DNA from: Myxococcales bacterium
GTDB lineage: Bacteria; Myxococcota_A; Polyangia; Haliangiales; Haliangiaceae
Direction of reading: 5' to 3'
Assembly (NCBI GenBank): GCA_016794525.1
Contig: JAEUJY010000051.1
Location: 1 to 64,000, forward strand
DNA length: 64,000 nt
Both the position numbers and the translations under genes were made by a program. Below are positions 8,225 through 19,781 of the stretch, in pieces. The notes below the pieces were generated by a model. The model made no database searches. It was not told where the DNA came from and was given only the letters and a program-made list of their open reading frames with translations. The first letter of the stretch is position 1; each line of letters begins with the position of its first letter.

Positions 8225-11200
8225 ATGCGCCCGCCCCCGAGCCTCCGCCCCCTCCGCCTCGCCGCGCTGCTGGCGATCGCCCTGATCGCCTGCAGCGCCG
8301 ACCCGCCGACCGACCCCGCCGCGCGGGTGCTCGGGCCGTGCTGGCATCGCCCCGACGGCGCCGCGTGCGACGACGGCGTCGCGTGCAACGGCCCCGAGGC
8401 GTGCCGCGCCGGCCGCTGCGCCACCCTCGGCCGCTGGCTCGACGACGGCACCGCCTGCGGCGACGGCGACCCGTGCGACGGCGACGACGCGTGCCTGGCC
8501 GGCGCCTGCGTCACCGGCGCCCCGCCGGTCGTCGACGACGGCGACGCCTGCACCGACGACGGCTGCACCATCGAGCGCGGCGTGTTCCACGACCCGTCGC
8601 TCGCGTGCGCCGCGCCGGTCGGCACCGACCTCATGCCCGGCGGCCAGCCGCTGCCGATCGTGATCGCCGGCCGGCGCTGGGACGACCAGGCCGACGGCGG
8701 CGTCGCGGCGTTCGTCACCCGCGTGACCGACGAGGACTTCCACGTGTCGCTCCGCGCCCAGGCGATCGACCTGGCCGCGTACCTGGGCCAGGCCGCCGGG
8801 CTGGCCGACGCGTTCCCGATCGAGTGCGTCGGCGAGGGCTGCCCGGCCGAGGCGCTGCACGCCGCGGGGGCGCCGGCGATCTGGCTCGGCACCGCCGCCG
8901 ACTTCGCCGACGATCCGGTCGTGCTGGCGGCGTTCCCGGAGCCGCTCGCCGTCGTGCCGCTCGCGCAGCGCCAGCGGTACGTGCTCGCGCCGGCCGGCGC
9001 CAGCTACTACCTGATCGGCGCCACCGAGCGCGCGACCGACGCGGCGATCTGGGATCTGCTGCGCGAGCTCGGCTACCGCCACTTCGCGCCGGGCCCGGCG
9101 TGGGAGATCCCGGCGCGGCTGCCGAACCCGGCGCTCGTCACCGCGGCGCGCGACGTCACGCCGCGGGCGCTCTACCACGGCTTCTTGATGCAGCCCGATC
9201 CGCAGTCGGGCTACGGCCAGGCCGAGTGGCTGCGCCACAACCGCCTCGGCGACGACGCGGTGCGGCCGCTGCAGGGCCAGGCGATCACCGGCTCGCACCA
9301 CAACCCCGACGATCCCGCCGAGCAGGCGATGAGCCACGTCATCGGCCACTGGATGCCGGCGTGGCGTAGCGAGATGGCCGACCTCTACCCGGCGAGCCAC
9401 GCCTGCTACCAGGCGTGCCTGGCGACGGCGTCGCCCCCCGCCGACGGGCCGGTCAACTGCGCCAACGCGTGCCTCGCCGCGGCCACCGTGCCGGCCGAGA
9501 CGCTGTGCGCGCCGCTGTTCACCGACTGGCCGGCGGTCACGATGCAGTCGGCGGATCCGGAGACGCAGGCGCGCATCGACGACTACTTCACCGACCTCGC
9601 GATCGCGTACTTCCGCGCGTACCCCCATGCCGACAGCTTCTCGCTCGAGCTGAGCGATCGCACGACGCCGTGCTGCGACGGCGGCTGCTGCGACGGGACC
9701 TGCACCAACGCCGCCGGCAACCCGCTGCCGGGGCCGGCTACGACCGACGCGTACGTCGGCCTCGCCAACCGGGTCGCCGCGCGGCTGCGCGCGTGCCCGG
9801 TAGAGCTGTGCCCGTGGAACGACCCGGCCAGCCCGCAGCGCACGCTGGTCCAGACCGCGCTGTACAAGGCCACGCACACGGCGCCGACGATCGCCTACGA
9901 CCCCGACGTGGTCGCCACCGCGAACCTCGATCACGCCGACCCCGACGCGCTCGAGGCCGCCGCGACCCAGGCCCCCGACTCCGTCGTCGGCTACTACGGC
10001 TACCAGCTGCTCGCGCGCGGCGTGCTGGTCGATCGCTTCCCGTCGCGCGCCGAGGACTACCTGACCCAGCTGGCCAGCCTCGACGCGCGCCTCGCGCCGC
10101 GCACCAACCAGTGGGTGTTCTTCGAGACCGCGCGCAAGGCGCTGGCCCGGGTGGTGCAGTGGCAGACCGCGTTCGCCTACGTGTGGGGCGGCGAGGGGAC
10201 CGCCGCCGCCGCCGCCGCTGCGCGCGACGACTTCTTCGCGACGGCGTTCCCCGAGCCCGCGGCGCGCGAGCGCGTGCGCCGGCTGTACGTCGAGCTCGAG
10301 ACGATGGAGCAGACCCCGTCGCTCGAGGTGCTGGGCCGCGCGTACTGGCACGTCGCCGAGGCGCGCGCGCTGACCGAGGCGTGCGATCCGGCGCTGTGCG
10401 GCGCACCCGGCGAGGCGCGGTACGAGCGTCTGCTCGACCGGCTCGACAGCCTGACCCTGTACCTGCGCGGGCTCGAGCTCGAGTACCGGCGTCTCGACGA
10501 TCATCCGCAGGCCGGGGTCTTCATCTGGGCCGATGCGGTGATCGCGGGCGTCGACGACGCTCCGATCGGCGAGTTCCTGGCGCGCACCGAGGCGCCGGTG
10601 CGGGGGCAGGGCGCGGCGCTGTTCGACTTCGGCGACCACCCCGCCGCCAAGACCGCGTACGTCGCGGCGCACCCCGGGCCGATCGCGCCGATCAGCCGCG
10701 AGGAGATCGCGGCGATGTCGGCCGCCGGCTGCGACCTGTACCCGGCCGGGTGGCTGGCGCCCGAGGGCGGCGTGCCGGCGACCCCGACCTTCTCCGATCG
10801 CCTGGTCGCGCCGCCGGCCGGCATCCCGGTGGCGTGCGCGACCGCGGGCGCGTGCGGCGACTTCCCGCTGTACGCGGCGCCGGCCCCGACGTCGTTCCAG
10901 TACTTCGAGTACCAGGTGCTGCTCGGCAGCGAGCCGACACTGCCGCGGGTGGTCGGCCTCGGCGAGTCGCCGGGGTACTTCCTCCAGGTCTGGTCCGACG
11001 ACGATCAGCGCTGGGTCGATCTGTTCGGCGCGCGCCAGGTGCGCTCGGCGCCGGCCAACTGCGCGCCGCTGGATCTGACCGAGGCCGAGCTGGCCGAGGT
11101 GGCGACGCTGGCCAACCGGCGGGTCCGGCTGCTGGCCGGTTACAGCAGCAACAGCGCGCCCGGCGTGTGCGAGGTCGAGCTGTGGGGCGCGTCGCCGCTG

Positions 11201-11668
11201 CGCGCCGCGCGCACGCCCGCGTCGCCGCTGAGCGACGCCAACCACTCCGCGATCACGACGGTCCAGCACTTCTACGTCCCGCCCGGGCTCGATCACCTCG
11301 ACGTCTACGGCCTCGACGGCGCGTGCCTGGTGGATCCGACCGGCGCGACGATCGCGATCGGCGACGCCCGCGACGACACCTGCCACTTCGAGGCCGGCGT
11401 GCCGTGCCCGTGCGCGGACGGCGCGCCGATCGTCGACGATCAGCACCGCTTCGTGCCGGGGACGTTCCTGCGCGAGGCGTCGATCGCGATCGACCCCGCG
11501 GCCTGGGGCATCTGGCGCATGTACAAGCACCCCGGGACCGCCAACGCCATGCCGATGACGTTCCGCAACGTCCCGCCGTACCTCGCGACCCGCGCCGACG
11601 TCTTGCCGCTGCCCGCCGAGTGCGTCACCGCCGACGGCCAGGGCGTCGTCGACCGCTGCGGGCGCTGA
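8225..11668 (+). CDS. Large Cys-rich lipoprotein with DUF4838-like domain
   Basis: This 1147-residue protein begins with a lipoprotein signal (RLAALLAIALIACSAD, lipobox LIAC); ATG at 8225 was chosen for that reason. Residues 35-130 are a Cys-rich head of DDGxxCxG/GxC repeats seen in many myxobacterial exported proteins. Then comes a segment with LLRELGYRHFAPGPAWEIP (about residue 280), which matches the hallmark of DUF4838, a domain found with polysaccharide-acting proteins, and a long alpha-helical region like a glycosidase barrel. The C-terminal third is beta-rich with a discoidin-like ending (EVELWG). I infer an outer-surface carbohydrate-binding or carbohydrate-degrading protein. The catalytic residues cannot be assigned from sequence alone. 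Confidence 0.75.
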   Translation: MRPPPSLRPLRLAALLAIALIACSADPPTDPAARVLGPCWHRPDGAACDDGVACNGPEACRAGRCATLGRWLDDGTACGDGDPCDGDDACLAGACVTGAPPVVDDGDACTDDGCTIERGVFHDPSLACAAPVGTDLMPGGQPLPIVIAGRRWDDQADGGVAAFVTRVTDEDFHVSLRAQAIDLAAYLGQAAGLADAFPIECVGEGCPAEALHAAGAPAIWLGTAADFADDPVVLAAFPEPLAVVPLAQRQRYVLAPAGASYYLIGATERATDAAIWDLLRELGYRHFAPGPAWEIPARLPNPALVTAARDVTPRALYHGFLMQPDPQSGYGQAEWLRHNRLGDDAVRPLQGQAITGSHHNPDDPAEQAMSHVIGHWMPAWRSEMADLYPASHACYQACLATASPPADGPVNCANACLAAATVPAETLCAPLFTDWPAVTMQSADPETQARIDDYFTDLAIAYFRAYPHADSFSLELSDRTTPCCDGGCCDGTCTNAAGNPLPGPATTDAYVGLANRVAARLRACPVELCPWNDPASPQRTLVQTALYKATHTAPTIAYDPDVVATANLDHADPDALEAAATQAPDSVVGYYGYQLLARGVLVDRFPSRAEDYLTQLASLDARLAPRTNQWVFFETARKALARVVQWQTAFAYVWGGEGTAAAAAAARDDFFATAFPEPAARERVRRLYVELETMEQTPSLEVLGRAYWHVAEARALTEACDPALCGAPGEARYERLLDRLDSLTLYLRGLELEYRRLDDHPQAGVFIWADAVIAGVDDAPIGEFLARTEAPVRGQGAALFDFGDHPAAKTAYVAAHPGPIAPISREEIAAMSAAGCDLYPAGWLAPEGGVPATPTFSDRLVAPPAGIPVACATAGACGDFPLYAAPAPTSFQYFEYQVLLGSEPTLPRVVGLGESPGYFLQVWSDDDQRWVDLFGARQVRSAPANCAPLDLTEAELAEVATLANRRVRLLAGYSSNSAPGVCEVELWGASPLRAARTPASPLSDANHSAITTVQHFYVPPGLDHLDVYGLDGACLVDPTGATIAIGDARDDTCHFEAGVPCPCADGAPIVDDQHRFVPGTFLREASIAIDPAAWGIWRMYKHPGTANAMPMTFRNVPPYLATRADVLPLPAECVTADGQGVVDRCGR

Positions 11669-11792
11669 CGCGGCGCTGCGTGCAAGCGCTGCGAGGCCGA
11701 CGCGGCCAGGTGCGAGAGCTGCGCGCGGCGGCGGCGGATCGGGGCGGTCCGGCTGGCATCGCCGATGCAGTCGCCGGGGGCGGAGGCGTCCC

Positions 11793-12428
11793 ATGCCGAG
11801 CGCGACCGAGATCCTGGCTGGCCTGACCACCATCGCGCACCGCGGCCTCGCCGCGGCGATCGCCTGGCACGTCGTGCTCGCGGTGGTGCTCGTCGCCCTG
11901 GCGCGGGGCTGGCGGCCCGGCCAGCGCGTGGCCGCGGCGTTGCTCGCCGCGCCGCTGGTCTCGGTGGCGGCCTTCGCGCTGGCGTTCGCCAACCCGTTCA
12001 ACGGCGCCGTGTTCGCGCTCGGCGCCGTCGGCCTGACCGGGCTGGCGCTGCGCGGCGACCCGCGACCGGTCGCGCGCGGAGCGGCGTGGGCGTGGTGGGG
12101 CGGCGTCGCGATGATCGCGTTCGGCTGGTGCTACCCGCACTTCCTCGACGATCGTCCGCTCGCGTACCTGTACGCGGCGCCGATGGGGCTCGTGCCGTGC
12201 CCGACGCTGTCGGCGGTGATCGGCCTCGCGCTCCTCGCCGGCGCGCCGGCGTCGCGGCCGTGGTCGCTCGCGCTCGCCGGGCTCGGGCTGTTCTACGGGC
12301 TGGTCGGCGTGGTGCGGCTGGGCGTCGCGCTCGACCTCGGGCTGGTGGCGGGCGCCACGGCGCTGGCGGTCGCCGCGCTTCGCCCGCACGGCGTCGCGAC
12401 CGCGCCCGGCCACGCCCAGCCCGCGTGA
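11793..12428 (+). CDS. Polytopic inner-membrane protein, unknown
   Basis: This 211-residue protein is almost entirely hydrophobic, with about six membrane helices (residues 18-40, 47-67, 70-85, 100-118, 130-175 in two passes, 178-205). Recognisable phrases are FANPFNGAVFALGAVGLTG and WCYPHFL, which recur in small uncharacterised membrane proteins of Myxococcota and Proteobacteria. No transporter or enzyme signature is visible. The likely ribosome site GGAGG lies about 10 bases before the ATG at 11793. It lies 124 bases after the DUF4838-like gene and 125 bases before the FHA regulator, so any operon link is weak. Confidence 0.65.
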   Translation: MPSATEILAGLTTIAHRGLAAAIAWHVVLAVVLVALARGWRPGQRVAAALLAAPLVSVAAFALAFANPFNGAVFALGAVGLTGLALRGDPRPVARGAAWAWWGGVAMIAFGWCYPHFLDDRPLAYLYAAPMGLVPCPTLSAVIGLALLAGAPASRPWSLALAGLGLFYGLVGVVRLGVALDLGLVAGATALAVAALRPHGVATAPGHAQPA

Positions 12429-12553
12429 GCCGGCACCGCCGAAGATCCGCTCCCGCGCGGCTTGCCAGGCGCGTCGCTCGGCGGCCAACATCCGGCCCGT
12501 GAGCGAGTCGACGAGCATGGAGGCGCGGGTCGCGCCCGCGCGCTGAGGGCACG

Positions 12554-13972
12554 ATGGCACCGATCAGCACCGGCCGGCCCGGCGCGGACGAGCCCACGCC
12601 GATCCTCACGACCGACGACGCCGCGGCGCCGATCGGCGATCGACTGCTGGTGGCCGGCGAGGGGCTGTTCTCGACCTACGAGCTGGGCGAGCGCGCGCTG
12701 GTGATCGGGCGGGGCGAGGGCTGCGACGTGCGCATCGATCATCGCGCGCTGTCGCGCAAGCACGCCGTCTTGCGCGCGGGCCGGCCCGCCACCGTCCAGG
12801 ACCTGGGCTCGACCAACGGCACGCGGGTCGCGGGCGCGCTGCACAAGGGCGGCGCGCCGATCGCGCTGGCGGCGGCCGACAGCTTCCACATCGGCCCGTT
12901 CTCGTTCGTGCTGGTGGCGCGCACCCGCGGCGACGAGCGCTCGCTGTCGGGGCGCGACGTGCTGCGCGTGCTCGATCCGACGCCGACCGGCGTGCCCGGG
13001 CTGGTGCGCGAACTGGCGGCGAGCAACGTCAGCGTGCTGATCCTCGGCGAGACCGGCGTGGGCAAGGAGGTGCTGGCCGAGACGCTGCACACGCTGTCGG
13101 CGCGGACCGGCGCGTTCACCCGCCTGAACTGCGCCGCGCTGTCCGAGAGCCTGCTCGAGAGCGAGCTGTTCGGCCACGAGAAGGGCGCGTTCACCGGCGC
13201 CGCCACCCGCAAGGTCGGCCTGCTCGAGGCCGCCGACGGCGGCACGGTGTTCCTCGACGAGGTCGGCGAGCTCCCGCCGTCGATCCAGGCCAAGCTCCTG
13301 CGCGCCGTCGAGCACCGCGAGGTGCTGCGCATCGGCTCGACGCGGCCGGTCCAGATCGACGTGCGCTTCGTGTCGGCGACCAACCGCGATCTCCCCGCCG
13401 AGGTCGCGCGCGGGGCGTTCCGCCGCGACCTGTTCTTCCGCCTCGACGGCGTGTCGCTGGTGATCCCGCCGCTGCGCGAGCGGCGCGGCATGATCGGCAA
13501 CCTGGCGATGGGCTTCCTCGCGCGCGCCGGCAAGCCGGCGAGCCCGCCGGCGCGGCTGGCGGTCGACGTGCTGGCCGCGCTCGAGGCCTACCGCTGGCCC
13601 GGCAACGTGCGCGAGCTCAAGGCGGTGGTCGAGCGCGCGGTCTTGCTCGCCCGCGGTGGCGAGCTGGCGGTGAAGCACCTCGCCTTCGCCCGCAACACCG
13701 AGGCGACGGATCCGCCACCCGCCGTCGTGCCAGCGCCGCCCGTCGCCGCGGCGACGCCCGCCAGCGCGCCCGCCGCGCCCAGCGCGCCGCCGTCCGCCGA
13801 GCCCGCGCTCGACTTCCTCGACGAGGCGCAGCGCGCCGACCGGGCCGCGGTGGTGGCCGCGCTCGAGGAGTGCGCCGGCAACCAGACCCGCGCCGCCGCC
13901 AAGCTCGGCATCGCGCGCACCACGCTGGTCACCAAGCTGCGGCTCTACCGGATCCCGCGGCCGCGCACCTGA
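12554..13972 (+). CDS. FHA-domain sigma54-dependent transcriptional activator
   Basis: In this 472-residue regulator an N-terminal FHA domain (residues 45-120: [28 protein letters not shown]) replaces the usual receiver, so it should sense a phosphothreonine rather than an aspartyl phosphate. The AAA+ domain follows with Walker A GETGVGKE, the sigma54 contact loop GAFTGA, Walker [11 protein letters not shown] and the R-finger region. A Pro/Ala-rich linker (about 385-420) leads to a Fis-type HTH ([20 protein letters not shown]). FHA-activators in myxobacteria work with Ser/Thr kinases, and a Ser/Thr kinase gene converges on this one. This partnership is inferred from position. Target promoters are unknown. 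Confidence 0.92.
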   Translation: MAPISTGRPGADEPTPILTTDDAAAPIGDRLLVAGEGLFSTYELGERALVIGRGEGCDVRIDHRALSRKHAVLRAGRPATVQDLGSTNGTRVAGALHKGGAPIALAAADSFHIGPFSFVLVARTRGDERSLSGRDVLRVLDPTPTGVPGLVRELAASNVSVLILGETGVGKEVLAETLHTLSARTGAFTRLNCAALSESLLESELFGHEKGAFTGAATRKVGLLEAADGGTVFLDEVGELPPSIQAKLLRAVEHREVLRIGSTRPVQIDVRFVSATNRDLPAEVARGAFRRDLFFRLDGVSLVIPPLRERRGMIGNLAMGFLARAGKPASPPARLAVDVLAALEAYRWPGNVRELKAVVERAVLLARGGELAVKHLAFARNTEATDPPPAVVPAPPVAAATPASAPAAPSAPPSAEPALDFLDEAQRADRAAVVAALEECAGNQTRAAAKLGIARTTLVTKLRLYRIPRPRT

Positions 13973-13975
13973 CGC

Positions 13976-13998
13976 CGCGCGCCTGACGCCGGCGCGCG
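13976..13998. terminator. Bidirectional hairpin between convergent genes
   Basis: A perfect 8-bp stem (CGCGCGCC and GGCGCGCG) with a 7-base loop fills the 37-base gap between the FHA activator and the convergent kinase. There is no U-tract, so it would be a non-canonical terminator or an RNA 3' end stabiliser. Its role is inferred from position. Confidence 0.35.
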
Positions 13999-14009
13999 TC
14001 CGGCCGACG

Positions 14010-16658
<2,649 letters not shown>

Positions 16659-16665
16659 GCGCCCG

Positions 16666-16671
16666 ACTCTA
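16666..16671 (-). promoter_or_regulatory. TAGAGT -10-like box, leaderless type
   Basis: TAGAGT is read on the minus strand and ends 7 bases before the TTG start of the propeller kinase. With a normal -10 to +1 distance the transcript would begin at or next to the start codon. The same hexamer at the same distance precedes the NUDIX gene. Confidence 0.4.
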
Positions 16672-16724
16672 CCCCGGTGGGGCGTTCATTCGGGCGGCGG
16701 CCGGCCGATCTCGCGCCGAGGCGG

Positions 16725-17561
16725 CTAGCCGGTCGCGTAGAGCACGTGCGCGATCTTGGTGACGCCGTCGGCGAGGCGGCGCTGCGCCTCGGGCACCGCG
16801 GCGTCGACGCGCGCCTCGTAGGCGGCGCGGAACGACGCCAGGATGGCCTGGTCGCGGCGCGCGCACGCGGCGAACTCGTCGGGCGGGTACTGGTCGCCGC
16901 GCGGGATCATCGGCCGGCCCAGCACCATCGCGTGGACGATGCCGGTGGCGGCGAGCTGGTCGCGGTACCAGCGCTCGGCCTCCTGGCCCGGGATGAAGAA
17001 GCCGGCGTCGAGCAGGCTGTCCTCGAGGGTCGTGCGCTCGTCGCCCTGGACGTTGAGCGTGTCGACGATGAGGTGGCCGGCCGGGCGCAGCCGTCCTTCG
17101 AAGGACCGCGCCGCGCGCCGCTGGACGTCGGGCGCGAGCTGCGAGAACGCGCGGCAGTTGATCACGACGTCGAACTCGCCGTCGGGCTGCTCCTGCGTGA
17201 AGTCCTGGCGCAGCGCGACGAACGATCCCGGCGCCGGCACCAGCTGGTTGGCGTCGGTGAACGCCTTCCAGCCGCGGGCGATGCGCGTGCCCGGCTGCGC
17301 CGCGAGCGCGGCCTGCCAGCCGATCGCGAACGGCGAGACGTCGGTGACCGTCACGCGGCAGCCGAGCGCCGCGTACAGCGCCGGGCCGCGATCCACGCCG
17401 CAGCCCGGGACCCACAGCCGGCCGCCTTCGCGCAGCACCATCGGCGCGAAGCGCAGGCTGAGGATGTCGTCGGCGCGCGGGGCCGCGGCGCGCGCCTGCG
17501 CCCGCAGGTAGCGATCCCACGCGTCGACGTCGGTCCAGTCCTGGGGCGGCTGCGGTGGCAC
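16725..17561 (-). CDS. SAM-dependent methyltransferase (TPMT-like class I)
   Basis: This 278-residue protein opens with VPPQPPQDWTDVDAWDRYL and has the SAM-binding motif I in the form LWVPGCGVDRGPAL, the VPGCG variant of the thiopurine/thiol methyltransferase branch. Motif II is VTVTDVSPFAI (acidic residue for the ribose) and a post-motif FDVVINCRAFSQL follows. The substrate is unknown. GTG at 17559-17561 was chosen over the ATG at 17663 because the longer form adds a low-complexity basic tail. A TACCAT box 9 bases before the GTG supports this start. The C-terminal part is helical with a YATG end. Confidence 0.82.
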   Translation of the reverse strand: MPPQPPQDWTDVDAWDRYLRAQARAAAPRADDILSLRFAPMVLREGGRLWVPGCGVDRGPALYAALGCRVTVTDVSPFAIGWQAALAAQPGTRIARGWKAFTDANQLVPAPGSFVALRQDFTQEQPDGEFDVVINCRAFSQLAPDVQRRAARSFEGRLRPAGHLIVDTLNVQGDERTTLEDSLLDAGFFIPGQEAERWYRDQLAATGIVHAMVLGRPMIPRGDQYPPDEFAACARRDQAILASFRAAYEARVDAAVPEAQRRLADGVTKIAHVLYATG

Positions 17562-17570
17562 GTTGTCGTG

Positions 17571-17576
17571 ATGGTA
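17571..17576 (-). promoter_or_regulatory. TACCAT -10-like box, leaderless type
   Basis: TACCAT on the minus strand ends 9 bases before the GTG start of the TPMT-like methyltransferase. It fits the TAnnnT boxes found at the same distance before several other genes in the window. Confidence 0.4.
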
Positions 17577-17635
17577 CGCGGCGTCGCGGCGTCGCTGTGT
17601 GAGCCGCGGCGCGCGGAGGCGACAATAGGCGGAGT

Positions 17636-17664
17636 GGGACGGGCGAAAACGCTCCAGACGCATC
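17636..17664 (+). repeat. 29-base direct repeat, copy 1
   Basis: This 29-base element, with the core GGGCGAAAACGCTCC followed by one variable base and GACGCATC, matches a second copy at 21923-21951 at 27 of 29 positions in the same orientation. This copy is intergenic, about 75 bases upstream of the methyltransferase start and 54 bases after the DUF1963 stop. It marks the place where base composition changes. Confidence 0.6.
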
Positions 17665-17717
17665 AGCCCACGTGCCGAACGGGGGGCCTTACCGGCAGCG
17701 GGTGACGGTACGAGATT

Positions 17718-18581
17718 TTAGCTGCATTGAAGGATGCACCACGCGCCTTCGAACCGACGTGCGGCGAGGTCGTCACGGCGGAGCCAGTAGTAGATGCGGC
17801 CAACGTCCCCCCACATGATGCGGGCATCGTCGTCGGAATCGATCTGGAGGAGGAGGCGCCAGGACCCAGCGTCCGCGCGCAGCGTGTCCGCACGCGGATC
17901 TGCGGAGCCAGTTGCGTCCCCGCAGTAGAGCCCGTTCGACGCAAGCTGACACTCGACCTGCATGTCGCCCTGGATCATGTCCGGATGGCCTCGCAGGCGA
18001 TGCACGGTTCCCTGGTGATCGTCAGCAGGAAGCGCGTCGGCGTAGGCCAGCGCCTGCGCCAGGCTGAGTCCGAGCGCGCGCACGTCGAACGACTCCCAAG
18101 GCGCACGTGTCAGCTCGACGCGCGGACGCAACGCGCGTGCAGCGAAGCGGCCGCCTTCGGGAAGGCTCGCCGGGAACCGGCGTCGATGTAGCGACGCCCC
18201 GGGCGGAGTGAACATCACGGACCACCCGCCGCGGTCCTTGGGATCGAAGCCCCAAACTCGCTGGTCCCCATCGAAGAAGAAGCTGAGTAGTCCGTCGTCC
18301 GGTAGTTCGTTCGTGCCGGCCAGGCCGCTCACGTCGGCAAGGTTGATCTGCGCAATGAACGAGTGCGGCATGTCGCGGAACGATGGCCACGCTGCTGCGT
18401 CCGGCAGGTCTGGTTCGCCGCCGAGCCTGGTTGTCCCTGTCGCGGCTGCGTCGCGCTCGCTCATCGGCTCGGAGACGAGGCGAACCGATGGCTCGATCAG
18501 GTCGAGGAGCGCGTCTGCGTGGTGTCCAAGGTTCGCTTCGACGAGGCGCGCGCGCAGTCGATCAAGGTCCAACACGGTCAC
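17718..18581 (-). CDS. DUF1963 (YwqG-like) protein
   Basis: This 287-residue protein matches the YwqG/DUF1963 family from end to end: RLGGEPDLPDAAAWP, FIAQINLADV, LPDDGLLSFFFDGD, WGFDPKDRGGW, the HRLRGHPDMIQGDM segment and the closing block WRLLLQIDSDDDARIMWGDVGRIYYWL with a final ILQC. The fold is a beta sandwich and the molecular activity is not established. In Bacillus subtilis ywqG lies in a toxin/immunity locus; a similar immunity-type role here is only a possibility. The start is a GTG at 18579-18581. Codon use is less GC-extreme than in genes to the left, and a DUF4272-like relic lies upstream, so this may be acquired DNA. Confidence 0.87.
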   Translation of the reverse strand: MTVLDLDRLRARLVEANLGHHADALLDLIEPSVRLVSEPMSERDAAATGTTRLGGEPDLPDAAAWPSFRDMPHSFIAQINLADVSGLAGTNELPDDGLLSFFFDGDQRVWGFDPKDRGGWSVMFTPPGASLHRRRFPASLPEGGRFAARALRPRVELTRAPWESFDVRALGLSLAQALAYADALPADDHQGTVHRLRGHPDMIQGDMQVECQLASNGLYCGDATGSADPRADTLRADAGSWRLLLQIDSDDDARIMWGDVGRIYYWLRRDDLAARRFEGAWCILQCS

Positions 18582-18594
18582 GGCGGGCAGGCTC

Positions 18595-18696
18595 TCACAG
18601 GTGCGCGGCGCGTGGGGCGTGCCCGAGCGCGACGAAACGCTCGACCTTGAGCGTGTAGCCGTGCTCCTTGCCGACAGCCGCGCGCACGGCCGTCAT
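18595..18696 (-). CDS. Possible 33-residue ORF upstream of DUF1963 gene
   Basis: A short reading frame starts at ATG 18694-18696 (MTAVRAAVGKEHGYTLKVER) and stops 13 bases before the DUF1963 start. Third codon positions are nearly all G or C, as in true genes of this genome, and the composition is protein-like rather than the Arg/Ala noise of shadow frames. The frame stays open upstream of the ATG, reading about 30 further residues (with GNQGHEIHGEA just before the Met), so it may be the tail of a decayed longer gene instead of a functional small protein. I do not recognise a family. Confidence 0.35.
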   Translation of the reverse strand: MTAVRAAVGKEHGYTLKVERFVALGHAPRAAHL

Positions 18697-18784
18697 CGCC
18701 TCGCCGTGGATTTCGTGACCCTGATTGCCGCGGCCGGCTTCGAGTCCGCCTGGTCGGCCCGGAGCGGCGGTCGCGTCCGGGGCA

Positions 18785-19081
18785 CTAGGTATCGAGCGAC
18801 GTCTTCGCCCAGCTCTTGCCGGGCGACAGGCACCAGGTCAGCCCGTGGCGACGCGCCGCGATGACGAGGCCGCCGAAATCCAGGTCGAAGTCGCGTGGCA
18901 CGGTTCGACGGCCGAGGTGTGCGCTGCGCACGGCGTTGTGCGCGCAGTAGAAGCGGTCCTCCAGCCGGTCGCGCGGGACCTCAGGAGCGCGCGCGCCGTG
19001 AGCACCACCGCATCGTCGCCGCCGACAAGCGGGCCCACGATCTGCGGCAAGAGCTCGACGGCGCCGCGGCGTCGATCGATG
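18785..19081 (-). pseudogene. Decayed DUF4272-like gene (truncated and frameshifted)
   Basis: Two frames of the minus strand join into one plausible protein. Upstream, to about 18980, one frame reads ELLPQIVGPLVGGDDAVVL then TARALLRS. Downstream, another frame reads EDRFYCAHNAVRSAHLG, then DFDLDFGGLVIAARRHGL and TWCLSPGKSWAKTSLDT before the TAG at 18785-18787. The ending (D..Y..hnAvR.A.lG ... ERR.aLtW ... W..t.lsT) resembles the C-terminus of DUF4272 proteins. A single frameshift near 18975-18985 would restore one frame. The N-terminal half is absent; the methyltransferase gene lies where it would be. It is therefore best called a relic. The family name is my recognition and was not tested by search. 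Confidence 0.45.
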
Positions 19082-19187
19082 GGCGCATCCGATGTCGGCC
19101 GGGACGCCCGCGAGCTACGCTGCGCTGGCCGGGACCCGCGACCGTGACGCGCGCGCGCGCCGTCCGGGCGGTCTCGCGAGAACCGCC

Positions 19188-19781
19188 GTGGACGACGTCG
19201 CTCACCTGTACGAGATCCACGCGGCCGCTTACGACCGCGCCCGCGACCGTTCCGGCATGGAGGCGGCCTACCTGCGCCAGTTGGTCGACGGCCTGCCGCC
19301 CGGTCCCGCCACCGTGCTCGACCTGGGCTGCGGCGCCGGTGCGCCGATCGCGGCCTGGCTGATGGCCGCCGGTTGCCAGGTCACCGGCGTCGACGCCGCG
19401 CCCGCGATGCTCGCGCTCGCGCGCGCGCGGCTGCCCGCCGCGACCTGGATCGAGCACGACATGCGGTCGCTGGCGCTGGGCGCGCGCTTCCTTGCGATCG
19501 TCGCCTGGGACAGCTTCTTTCATCTCCGGCGCGACGCGCAGCGCGCGATGTTCTCGGTATTCCGCGACCACCTGGTGGAGGGCGGACTCCTGCTGTTCAC
19601 CAGCGGTCACACCGACGGGGAGGCGATCGGGCAGGTGAACGGCGCGCCGCTGTATCACGCTAGCCTCGACCCGGCGGCGTACGCCCGGCTGCTCGACCAG
19701 CACGGCCTCGACGTCGTCCTGTACCGCGCGCAGGATCCGGCGTGCGGTGACCACACGGTCTGGCTCGCGCGCGCTCGGTAG
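19188..19781 (+). CDS. Class I SAM-dependent methyltransferase
   Basis: This 197-residue protein is a minimal Rossmann methyltransferase: HLYEIHAAAYDRARDR lead-in, motif I VLDLGCGAGAPI, ribose-binding VTGVDAAPAMLALAR, motif with HDMRSLALGARF, and WDSFFHLRRDAQRAMF (motif IV region), then GGLLLFTSG. It belongs to the Methyltransf_25/41-type superfamily, and the small molecule it methylates is unknown. GTG at 19188 was preferred to the ATG at 19092, because the extra 32 residues are Ala/Arg/Gly-rich and overlap the decayed DUF4272-like sequence on the other strand. No neighbour suggests a pathway. Confidence 0.83.
   Translation: MDDVAHLYEIHAAAYDRARDRSGMEAAYLRQLVDGLPPGPATVLDLGCGAGAPIAAWLMAAGCQVTGVDAAPAMLALARARLPAATWIEHDMRSLALGARFLAIVAWDSFFHLRRDAQRAMFSVFRDHLVEGGLLLFTSGHTDGEAIGQVNGAPLYHASLDPAAYARLLDQHGLDVVLYRAQDPACGDHTVWLARAR

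Noticed and set aside
5047-8892. A 1281-codon open frame on the minus strand in a different frame from the P-type ATPase
   Set aside because: It is a shadow frame of Arg, Ala and Gly with no domains, while the ATPase frame has every family motif. Long antisense frames like this are common at this GC content and occur opposite most genes here.
12429-12553. Minus-strand frame reading MLVDSLTGRMLAAERRAW across the gap before the FHA activator
   Set aside because: It runs on into the antisense of the upstream membrane-protein gene without an end that makes sense, and it has no recognisable family. I see no supported gene in this gap.
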